A stretch of DNA of 38,780 bases, from positions 1 to 38,780 of the forward strand of contig JAFGME010000103.1 of NCBI GenBank assembly GCA_016927695.1, written 5' to 3'. Position 1 is the first letter of the stretch; each line of letters begins with the position of its first letter. This DNA comes from Bacteroidales bacterium. Its GTDB lineage: Bacteria > Bacteroidota > Bacteroidia > Bacteroidales > JAFGHD01. Positions 18,001-25,093 of this stretch are shown here, one piece after another. Under the pieces are notes generated by a model, which worked only from the letters and a program-made list of their open reading frames with translations, was not told where the DNA came from and ran no database searches. The position numbers were made by a program, and so were the translations under genes.

Positions 18001-20350
18001 AAGCTTCACAGCCTTCTATTACCGGGGAATGTGGGACAGAGCTGGCATCGGGAATGGTAACATTGATATTATTATCGGGCAGTGTATAACCACTCCAGTT
18101 GGCTGCATTGTCCCAATCCTCGCTAACAGCCCCGGTCCAAACGCCATAATCAGTTATATCAATAGTTGCGAGATAAGGTTTATGGTTATGCTTTGAAATT
18201 GTCAGAATTGCATCCTTACTTGGATCGGTTAAAGGATCAAAAAATATCCAACCTGAATAACCGGAGAGTTGTGTTTTTCCAACCAGATGGCCATCATAAA
18301 CCAGAGTTGCTAAAGCATCCGGTACTCCCATTCCATCAATATGTATTGAAGTTGCTCCAGGCCCAAGTGAAAAGGGATGAGATGCATATAGAGGAATTTG
18401 GTTTGGGTCCGATGTCCAGATTTTCATGGATGGATCCCCAAACCAATGATAAATCTCATTCTGATATTTTTTGTATATAGGCAAACCATCCCAGTTTTGC
18501 TCCATTGCAACAAGTCCCTGATTCAGCACATCCCCTAATGAGTAAATATCATTTCCTGGTCCTATGGTATAGTTAGTACCAGTTCCACCACTGCCATACA
18601 CACTAAATAGTCCAGGATCAGACCAAATGGCATCGAACATGCCTACAGCAAATGCATTGTTGAACCCTGTATGGCTCCAATAAGACGGAGCTATTACCCC
18701 GACAGCTCCCTTATTTTCCAAACGGATAAACTTTTCAGCAAAGCAATTATCTGCTGTAAATTTACCGGTATAACAATTTATGCTAAAAACAACAGGTAAC
18801 AAATCACCATTTGTAAGGTAATCCAATGTAGCTGTAGTATAAAGTGGATGAGCCCAACCCGAGCCGTCTGTAAAACCATGATCTCTGTGAAAAACATAAA
18901 ACTTGCCATTATCTATTGCATTAGTTATATCTGTGGAGTTACCACTCCAATTAAAAGATGTTGTCCGAAGATCGGCTGGCAACAGTTCTCCATTTGAATA
19001 ATATCCATTTTCATAATGAAGATCAGTAACACTCCACGAAGAATTTGTAAAATATATTCTTTCACAATTATATCCCTGGTCATTTATTATATAATCTCTG
19101 ACATCTTCACTTGTATGGCAAAATCTTCTATCAGCATACCCATTATTATCATCATCCTGATATTGTGCGCAATTCAAACCATTCTCATAAAAATCAGAAT
19201 TTTCAGCAGGATTTTTTTCATAGTTAATTATTTTATTTACAACCACCTGGGCTTCTGCCGAAGATGAAACAGATATTCTGCCATGAGCCATATCGGGTGT
19301 AATATCAGTACCGCCTCCCATACATGCGTAATATAGATCAGTTGCAAAGTCATCATTAAAATCAGGATCCTGGCAAATCTCGCCGGGTACAGCAAAAGCG
19401 CCGTCATGATCTCCGATAATAACAAAATAGTCAGGTCGTGGTATCCAGGCGTTGTATCTATCGTGAATCTCTGTTTTTACCTGTGCTGATGTCCAGCTTG
19501 ATTGAGAAACAACTTCTACCGTATATCCCATTTTTCTTTTCCAGATGGCAAGATTATTTGCCTGCGATTCATATTCGTCATGTGTGATGATGATATAGTT
19601 TTTCTCCCCTGTTTTTGAGCTATAATTTTCAGAAGAGATTCCATCCGGAATACTTTCAGAATTTATCACACTTCTCTTCAAAAGATTGGTATAATGCAGT
19701 GTATTTTTTTCACTGATTGAGCTAAACGATAAATTGTTACCCATGTATTCCAATCTGAAATTGATTTTGGAATAAACCCTAATTTTACCGGTCACAGGAT
19801 TAAACTGTACCGGTCGTATCTGCGTAATAGCCAATGGTGTTTCCCGGGATAGTAGAATTCTGGTTACGTCAACAATATCTTTCGGAAAATATTCATTGGT
19901 TCCATAAATAACTTCGTCTTTTTGAAACTTGGGTTCAGGAGCTCCCTCAGTATCAATCATTGGTTTCAGTACTGGGTGAATGTTGAATCCATCGTATTCA
20001 AAATATTCGGAATCAAGGATTATTACTTTACCTACTGAGTTTTCAGGCATGGCTATAATATCATTATGGGCTGGTAAAGCCGGAGCTCCTATTTGGCCCA
20101 TTTTTGTAAAATCATCTATATGAAGGAATTGATATTTCTCACCTTTAACATTTGTTTCCGTAATATATGCACCTAAAAATTTGTAAGTAATTTCAACAAA
20201 GGAACTTTCTCCGTTTACAAAAAACAACTCCGGAGTAGTATTTACTTCGGGTGTGTTTTTAATACCCTCCTCAAATGAGAGGTATTGGCTGATAGCAGCG
20301 ATAGTATTAAAAATTAATACTATGGTTAAAACCAATTTAAATTTTTTCAT
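15011..20350 (-). CDS. Giant secreted protein C: C25 (gingipain-like) peptidase with repeat region and shared C-terminal module
   Basis: 1779 residues. The signal peptide covers about 1-20. A C25 propeptide region reaches about residue 245, where the gingipain-type domain starts (YIIITHDEY, LAIWKRKMGYTVEVV). The probable catalytic pair is His491 in HRDHGFTDGSGW and Cys526 in FSINCYTGKF; YFVIIGDHD and GRISVSS are also typical. An Ig-like domain (652-732) follows the peptidase, as in known C25 enzymes. Residues 738-1530 begin with a WTGAVSEDWDNAANW motif and form a long region of beta-strand repeats with 'NNVG..GFV' phrases. The last 224 residues are the module shared with B, D and E. Gingipain-type enzymes are usually T9SS cargo with a type A or B tail; this one has neither. 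It lies downstream of a TPR kinase and response regulator but has its own probable promoter. Confidence 0.9.
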   Translation of the reverse strand: MKKFKLVLTIVLIFNTIAAISQYLSFEEGIKNTPEVNTTPELFFVNGESSFVEITYKFLGAYITETNVKGEKYQFLHIDDFTKMGQIGAPALPAHNDIIAMPENSVGKVIILDSEYFEYDGFNIHPVLKPMIDTEGAPEPKFQKDEVIYGTNEYFPKDIVDVTRILLSRETPLAITQIRPVQFNPVTGKIRVYSKINFRLEYMGNNLSFSSISEKNTLHYTNLLKRSVINSESIPDGISSENYSSKTGEKNYIIITHDEYESQANNLAIWKRKMGYTVEVVSQSSWTSAQVKTEIHDRYNAWIPRPDYFVIIGDHDGAFAVPGEICQDPDFNDDFATDLYYACMGGGTDITPDMAHGRISVSSSAEAQVVVNKIINYEKNPAENSDFYENGLNCAQYQDDDNNGYADRRFCHTSEDVRDYIINDQGYNCERIYFTNSSWSVTDLHYENGYYSNGELLPADLRTTSFNWSGNSTDITNAIDNGKFYVFHRDHGFTDGSGWAHPLYTTATLDYLTNGDLLPVVFSINCYTGKFTADNCFAEKFIRLENKGAVGVIAPSYWSHTGFNNAFAVGMFDAIWSDPGLFSVYGSGGTGTNYTIGPGNDIYSLGDVLNQGLVAMEQNWDGLPIYKKYQNEIYHWFGDPSMKIWTSDPNQIPLYASHPFSLGPGATSIHIDGMGVPDALATLVYDGHLVGKTQLSGYSGWIFFDPLTDPSKDAILTISKHNHKPYLATIDITDYGVWTGAVSEDWDNAANWSGYTLPDNNINVTIPDASSVPHSPVIEGCEAYCLNLFLEPGAIVMMNDYGYLHCYGNFNTSDGQFTMNGGHSYLYFKGFSDTYWRDGNGDDTYSNVVVMKSLNKHLKLRQSATILGTFVISEGVFEMNNYQTLTVVDPVSFAFQVEDGGELFLDESNEYIDVAGDITFFNGSRTTISAGIIRCGGNFVVEDNTNDINLLGTILRMNGSSDQIIDYQDYDELFKIGNLTINKSGGTCYMGPSDLDINGDLLIMNGALSCAEEPYSLNCHDIYIEKNWTNNVGETGFVQGIGVFGGRVIFDGGNYPQYISDEHFNELELNKASGGGIRMDGTHVVCNEFDWTAGIIYVLNEGSFTADDLYDDGIYGKWILDGGTITIPPPPGGKNDPKSGPVDLNGEVHIHDGTMFISGTSSHWPGSHDALIEMSGGVLDLTDCGIDIINSNYTLTENITGGTIRTTGSFKCGRNDFHPDGGTFEFYGSGDDSISQVPGSTLYDVVINKAAMEGSPLELYGNLIGDQGKSNTVALSSDLVITNDLIIDAGTLDGEQWFIYVGANWTNNVGPGGFIPNTGTVIFSGSNNASILTTETFYNLTIAKLQTANISWDWWPAIVANELNINSGSFIGNNDAMLSVSGNVNINQGGIFEMTSGCELHLDDGSTLTVSNGARLKVLGEEANGILVTNISTGTYSFNVSGIIEARYTIFENMDSDGINVGPLGYVSPNNPDNRFNHCTFRKGAPAPSTLLTLDNDQVFIIGAPRFEDTYGNTGSNVRKTVNHGEVTFIDYSGAFSGEAYEDDVFNRIFWVGGGIELELTLMLEGPYSQGEMLTTLNAAGFIPLNQPYNVAPWYYTGAESVASIPNPDVADWILIELRDTTDAASATSGTVIAQQAAFLLKDGSVVGMDGSSNLTFPVTPDYELYVVAWHRNHIGIMSAIPLIDTGGIYSYDFSTGAGQVFGGANGHKEIAPGIWGMAGADGNGDGQINNGDKLDIWSPQAGSGGYLSGDFDLDSQVNNGDKNDVWIPNTGIGGQVPQ
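15014..15685 (-). other. Shared C-terminal module, copy in giant C
   Basis: 224 residues, aligned without a gap to the copy in giant B. Loop 1 is DGNGDGQINNGD and loop 2 is DFDLDSQVNNGD. It ends GGQVPQ rather than GGQVPE. By eye this 3' part is more GC-rich than the body of the gene. Confidence 0.85.
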
Positions 20351-20648
20351 GTTGACTAGCTTTAAATTAATAATACTAAGTTAGTTTGATGATAAAAAAA
20401 AATAAAGAACAATTCCAAACAAAAGTACAGCAGCAGGGCAGCCAAAACAATTACCCATTTGGTGTATTTTGGTTGCGGGACGAAGATATCAGAAGTCAGA
20501 TGTAAGATGTTTGATCTTTATTTCTTCCATATATCCGCAATATACCCTATACCCTACAAACCCCGGGAAATAATTGTTGTGCAACAAGAGTCAGCAGAGA
20601 AATTATACTAATGAATCAGGTTTAATAATGTATATGTGAAACTGTTAT
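20351..20648. other. Intergenic region upstream of giant C
   Basis: 298 nt without a gene. It contains one promoter element (20420-20427) and short direct repeats of the type AAGTCAGATGTAAGATG near 20490-20512. No RNA gene or strong terminator is seen. Confidence 0.5.
20420..20427 (-). promoter_or_regulatory. Probable -7 element of giant C
   Basis: The minus strand reads TACTTTTG (TAnnTTTG). It lies about 70 nt before the ATG at 20350. It suggests giant C can be transcribed independently of the response regulator gene. Confidence 0.4.
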
Positions 20649-21284
20649 CTACCTGTGAAAAGCTATATTCAGCGCTTCCGTGCGGTTTTGTACGTGGAGC
20701 TTTTCGTAAATGTTGTGGATGTGCTTTTTGACGGTTTCCTTGCTGATAAAAAGTTCACCGGCAATCTCTTTGTAGAGGTATCCTTTGGCAAGGTAATCAA
20801 GGATTTCCGTTTCACGGTCGGTAAGCAGCTCCACGGATTCGGAGGGCCTGTTTTTCTTTTGCATATAATGTACCACCCGCCTGGCGATTTCACTGCTCAT
20901 GGGCGAACCGCCCGCATGAAGGTCACGTATGGCATCCAGTATCTGTGCCGGAGAAGTCCTTTTTAATATGTACCCCGATGCTCCGGATTGCAGGGCTTCA
21001 AAAATATGATCATCGTCATCGTAAACTGTACACATCATGAACTGGGTACCGGGCATGTTCGGCAACATGGCTTTCATGCATTCGATCCCATCCATCCCCG
21101 GCAGGCCGATATCCATGATCACAACATCAACATCCCCGTCAGGCATATTATTCAACACTTCTTCTGCATCGGCAAAAACGTGATTACATTCAAAGCCCTC
21201 AGAACCATTAATCAGTACACGCATCGCTTCCCGGATATCCTCAGTATCCTCTACAATAGAAACAGTGATATTTTTCTCAATCAT
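20649..21284 (-). CDS. NarL/LuxR-family response regulator
   Basis: 211 residues, normal full length for the family. The receiver domain (about 1-120) has acidic residues near 12-13 (VEDTED), the probable phosphoacceptor Asp58 in VVIMDIGLPGMDG and the conserved Lys in SGYILKR. The C-terminal LuxR HTH (about 148-211) has LTDRETEILDYLAKGY, KEIAGELFISKETVKKHIHN and YEKLHVQNRTEA. It lies 88 nt after the kinase gene on the same strand and is almost certainly its partner. The next gene downstream is giant C, the likely target, by position only. Confidence 0.9.
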   Translation of the reverse strand: MIEKNITVSIVEDTEDIREAMRVLINGSEGFECNHVFADAEEVLNNMPDGDVDVVIMDIGLPGMDGIECMKAMLPNMPGTQFMMCTVYDDDDHIFEALQSGASGYILKRTSPAQILDAIRDLHAGGSPMSSEIARRVVHYMQKKNRPSESVELLTDRETEILDYLAKGYLYKEIAGELFISKETVKKHIHNIYEKLHVQNRTEALNIAFHR

Positions 21285-21372
21285 GATGTTGCAATATTAA
21301 TACAGAATTCTTCATTTGAAAATACCCCATTCGGGTAATATTGCCCTCTTCACAGAATTGAGTACAGTATTT

Positions 21373-23511
21373 TTATATCGGCAATGCCAAAGTAATTTTT
21401 GTTCCGGCATTGGTTTCAATTTTGATACTTCCATTGATCCCTGACATACGCTCATGCATATTCTTCAAACCATTTCCAAACTGATTCAACTTGCCTTCCG
21501 GTATCCCAATGCCATTGTCCTGGATAACAACAAACAGAACATCATTTTTTATTGAAAAAATCAATTCGGCTTTTGTTGCCCTTGCATGTTTTGCAATGTT
21601 GTTCATGGCTTCCTTTATGGTAAAGAATATGTTCCTGCGATGTTCGCCTGAAATGGGTAAGCGGGGAATTACAGCCGGCAATGTAGTTTTAAACTTCAGT
21701 GGCAGATTCTCAAAATACTCTGCAGCATACCGCCGGATGTAGGCCACAAGGTTGTCAACATAATCGTTTTTTGTGTTCATTGCCCAGATGATTTCGCTGA
21801 TGTTCTGCAACAATTCCCTGGAGGTATCTGCAATTTTCGTTGCTTCTTTTTTTGTTTCAGGCAACTCAGCCTGGGTCCTGACAAACTCGCTGAGCAATGA
21901 TATCTTGGATAGTCCTGTGCCGATATCATCGTGCAGGTCTGCACTGATACGATTCCGTTCATCCATGATTGCAGCCTGCTTTTCCAGTTTTTTTCGTAAG
22001 TGCTGACTGCGGAAAATCATAACACCGATAATAACCAGCAGAGATATGATGATAACAGAACCCTTGAGAATATCAGCCTGTCTATTCAATTTCTCCTGCT
22101 GCAATTCAGATTTCTCATGGAGGAGTTCGTTTTCCTGATCCTTTTTCTCAATTTTTAATTTATAGTGAAGATCGGCAATTTGCCTTGTTGATTCTTCATT
22201 GTAGACAGAATCTTTTATGATTTCATAAAGTTTAAAATAATTTAGTGCATCCTCAAAACGGCCAAGTTTTTCTGAAGTCACCGAAAGAAGATGGTAAGCA
22301 TTATATAACTCAGGCTTCGCTTCTATTTTTTTTGCAAGAAAGATTGCCTCATTGAGTTGTGAAATAGCCGCCTCAAATTCCTTTTGAGCAAATGAAATTT
22401 CCGCCAATCCCAACAAACTCCTGATCATTATTAAATCGTCTCCCAGATGCTTACTTGATTTATAGGCTAATGATAAGTAATATCCTGCCGAGTCCCTCAT
22501 GCTTAAATAGGCATTTTCGATGCCATAACTTTGAATAGATGGTATTACTTCAAATACCCTGTATTCAGGCAGGCGGTAAATTTGAATAAAAAGGTTTCCC
22601 AGCATTTGACAGGTAATATGTTTTTCAAACCCCGCTTCGTATTTTCTTTGCAGGAAAAGTGTCTTATAATAATATAACAATGCCTTACCATAATCTTCCT
22701 GCAATTCATATACGTTTCCCAGACCTCGTAACGTCCTGAAAATGCCCTTTTTCGATGTAAACTCTTGGTATAAGGCAAGGGCAGAATCGAAACAGGAAAT
22801 GGCTTCGGGATATTTCTTTTGTTGGACATATATTCGTGCCAGACCTGTCAGAGATTGAGCTAATGTGCGGTAATTACCCATGATATTCCTGTAGTTGGCA
22901 GATTCTGTAAAACACTTGATAGCATTGTAATACTCACCTTTCTCATAAAAAATCTGACCAAGCCAGTAATTGGCACTGCCAAGACCACCCAGTGCATCGG
23001 CCTTGTGGGAAGAGTCCGGCGAATACTGATATTTTAACGAAATTTCCTTCGCCATCATCCCTGCTTTTATTCCAGCATCATACCTCCTATGATTACAATA
23101 ACTGATACATAAATTTACGTAGCCTGCAATAGTAGAAGGTTCATTTCCGGCCTTTTCCCGCAATTCAATGCAAATTAAAATCAATTTTTCTGCAGCCTCA
23201 AATTTTCTTTGCTTTCTTAATTCCAAAGCTGTATTCATAAGATCATTACTGCACTTCATCATAATTGCCGTATCGCTGCTTTCTTCAGCCATAAGTTTTG
23301 CGGATATTGCATAATGCAAAACACTGTCGATATTTGTATCATTATAATAATCTGATATGACGAAATGTAAATCGACCATATCGCTGTATTGGGAATTGGA
23401 GGTTAAAACTGTTTTTAAGGAATCGATATTGGTTTGTTGGGAAATGGAGATGTTAAAAATCCCAAAAGTCATTATAAACTGAATGATATAATAATTCAAC
23501 GAGTTATTCAA
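21373..23511 (-). CDS. TPR sensor histidine kinase (HisKA_3 / HATPase_c)
   Basis: 712 residues if the TTG at 23511 is the start; the first ATG is at 23472 and would shorten the hydrophobic N-terminus to about ten residues. I prefer a TTG because it restores a signal peptide-like stretch (YYIIQFIMTFGIFNISIS). TPRs cover about residues 95-445, a transmembrane helix lies near 484-500, and a short coiled coil joins it to the kinase. The H-box is ADLHDDIGTGLSKI with the probable phosphoacceptor His527. The ATP-binding domain has KEAMNNIAKHA (N-box), DNGIGIPEG and FGNGLKNMHERM. This is the NarX/DegS-like kinase class that pairs with NarL-type regulators, here the next gene. The extracytoplasmic TPRs make it the two-component counterpart of the TPR-HTH proteins in the other units. 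Confidence 0.88.
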   Translation of the reverse strand: MNNSLNYYIIQFIMTFGIFNISISQQTNIDSLKTVLTSNSQYSDMVDLHFVISDYYNDTNIDSVLHYAISAKLMAEESSDTAIMMKCSNDLMNTALELRKQRKFEAAEKLILICIELREKAGNEPSTIAGYVNLCISYCNHRRYDAGIKAGMMAKEISLKYQYSPDSSHKADALGGLGSANYWLGQIFYEKGEYYNAIKCFTESANYRNIMGNYRTLAQSLTGLARIYVQQKKYPEAISCFDSALALYQEFTSKKGIFRTLRGLGNVYELQEDYGKALLYYYKTLFLQRKYEAGFEKHITCQMLGNLFIQIYRLPEYRVFEVIPSIQSYGIENAYLSMRDSAGYYLSLAYKSSKHLGDDLIMIRSLLGLAEISFAQKEFEAAISQLNEAIFLAKKIEAKPELYNAYHLLSVTSEKLGRFEDALNYFKLYEIIKDSVYNEESTRQIADLHYKLKIEKKDQENELLHEKSELQQEKLNRQADILKGSVIIISLLVIIGVMIFRSQHLRKKLEKQAAIMDERNRISADLHDDIGTGLSKISLLSEFVRTQAELPETKKEATKIADTSRELLQNISEIIWAMNTKNDYVDNLVAYIRRYAAEYFENLPLKFKTTLPAVIPRLPISGEHRRNIFFTIKEAMNNIAKHARATKAELIFSIKNDVLFVVIQDNGIGIPEGKLNQFGNGLKNMHERMSGINGSIKIETNAGTKITLALPI

Positions 23512-23552
23512 AGCTAAAACTAATTCAGGTACAGGATAAATATATTTTAGCT

Positions 23553-23560
23553 CAAATATA
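23553..23560 (-). promoter_or_regulatory. Probable -7 element of the kinase-regulator operon
   Basis: The minus strand reads TATATTTG (TAnnTTTG), 41 nt before the TTG at 23511 and 80 nt before the ATG at 23472. The distance fits the TTG start better. Confidence 0.4.
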
Positions 23561-23573
23561 ATACGAATCTTTT

Positions 23574-24945
23574 AATTAGATAAAAATCTTGCAGAAAATG
23601 AAGGAAAATCACCCGATCAGCAACAAAGGGAAATATTCAGCCCCAACCTGACAGATTTCATAGACATGACCCATGAATTGGTTTTGCTGGCTAATAGAGT
23701 AGACTGGTCTTACTTAGAAAATGAGTTTTCAGGATTATATTCAGATACATGCCAACCAGGCATGCCCATAAGGTTAATGGTAGGTTGTCTTATGCTGAAA
23801 CGTATCCATAATATTGACGACGAGATCCTGGCCGAGGCATGGATAAGATATCCATACCTGCAATACTTCTGTGGTGAGGCCCATTTTCAGCATAAGTTTC
23901 CATGTGACCCGAGTGATTTTGTACATTTCCGCAAGCGGATAGGAGAACAGGGAATAGAGAAGATATTTGGATACTCGGTTCAGATACATGGTAAAGGAGC
24001 CATGAGTAAACAATCGGTATCGGTTACAACAGTACAGGGCAACAATACAAGCTTTCCCACAGATGCCAAACTGGCAAAGAAGGTGATCGATAAGTCCAAT
24101 GCAATAGCCCAGCGGGAAGGCATAGAACAAAGGCAGACTTACAAAAGGCTTAGTAAACAATTGGTCAGAGACACCCTCAATGGCAAACATCCAAGGGGGC
24201 GGAAGAAGGCTGAAAAGGCAAAAAGAAAACTTCGCACCCTTGCTGGCAGGCAAATCAGGGAACTGGTACGCAAACTAAGCAAGGAAAGCCTTGAGAAGTA
24301 TCATGAGCAGATGGGTTTGTTTCGCAGGGCCATTAACCAGCAAACCTTTGACAAGGACAAGCTTTACAGTATTCATAAACCATTTACAGCATGTTTTGCC
24401 AAGGGTAAAGCACACAAGCCCTATGAGTTTGGCAATAAGATCGGACTGGTAATGAACCCAAAAAATTTACTCATTTTAGGCATCAAAGCCTTTGAAGGGA
24501 ACCCACATGACAATCAGACCATAGAGCCTTTACTGGAACAAATGCAAAAGAACCTGGGTTGCCAACCTGAAGAAGTGGTTTATGATCGTGGTGGTTCTGG
24601 TAAAGCAAAGATCGGGCAGACAGTCATATCCACTCCCAAGCCCCTCATGAAAGCAGACAATTCTTATCAGAGAAGAAAGAAAAGAAAGAAATTTAGAAGA
24701 AGGGCAGCAATAGAACCAGCAATAGGACACTTGAAGAGCCAGTTCCGGATGGAACAAAACTACCTGCTTGGAAATTCATTCCCAAAAATCAATGCAATGC
24801 TTGCTGCAACGGGCTGGAATCTGAAAAAGCTGATGGAAAAGCCTAAAAATGAGTTAAAAAGTTTTTTTCAGTTTCCCCTCCAATGCTTAAATGATAAAAT
24901 TTATCAATTAATCTTGAGTTGGTAAGGACCGACTATAAAATCGGG
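23574..24945 (+). mobile_element. Degraded IS5-like insertion sequence, ends uncertain
   Basis: One transposase gene with little flanking sequence. I could not find terminal inverted repeats: the sequence after the stop (GGACCGACTATAAAATCGG) has no clear counterpart on the left. Boundaries given are therefore only the limits of the open frame plus a few bases. It lies between the kinase promoter and the end of giant D and interrupts no recognisable gene. Confidence 0.5.
23666..24925 (+). pseudogene. IS5-like DDE transposase, probably inactive
   Basis: 419 residues from the ATG at 23666. Family features: YFCGEAHFQHKFPCDPSDF, HFRKRIGE, FPTDAKLAKKVID, YSIHKPFTACFAKGKAH, YEFGNK, NPHDNQTIEPLLEQM, DRGG and RRRAAIEPAIGHLK. 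From memory of this family, the block before FPTD reads DTTVQE with the first catalytic Asp. Here it is VTTVQG: residue 120 is Val (codon GTT at 24023-24025, one base from GAT). The second Asp (D307) and the Glu (E350) are present. The frame also extends upstream without an ATG into GKSPDQQQREIF, a stretch I associate with the true N-terminus of relatives; an ATG at 23598 is out of frame. Both points suggest decay. Confidence 0.7.
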
Positions 24946-25093
24946 GACCGAAATCGAAAACGCAACCGATTTCAAGTACCCGGCCGTGGACGTCCTGGCG
25001 AGCGGGATTCCAGCAAGATTTAAGTCCTTTACTCACGAAAATTTGACCAGTCAGGGCGCGACTCAAAATCGCACCCTGACTGAAACAATGGAT
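24926..25093. other. Non-coding gap between the transposase and giant D
   Basis: 168 nt holding a 7-bp inverted repeat (GAAATCG / CGATTTC, 24950-24973) and, further on, the strong hairpin at 25048-25082. No gene is seen. By eye it is more GC-rich than the transposase. Confidence 0.5.
25048..25082 (-). terminator. Strong hairpin beyond giant D, probable terminator
   Basis: Arms CAGTCAGGGCGCGA and TCGCACCCTGACTG pair at 13 of 14 positions around a 7-nt loop. It starts 11 nt after the stop codon of giant D. On the giant D strand it is followed only by a weak T run (CAAATTTTCG), so it may end transcription, protect the 3' end, or serve the convergent transposase. Confidence 0.5.

Noticed and set aside
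23774..24253. 159-codon frame antisense to the transposase
   Set aside because: Cys/Leu-rich translation without motifs; the plus-strand transposase explains the region.
24950..24973. GAAATCG/CGATTTC inverted repeat as an IS terminal repeat or terminator
   Set aside because: Only seven paired bases, a 10-nt loop, no T run and no matching sequence at the left of the transposase.
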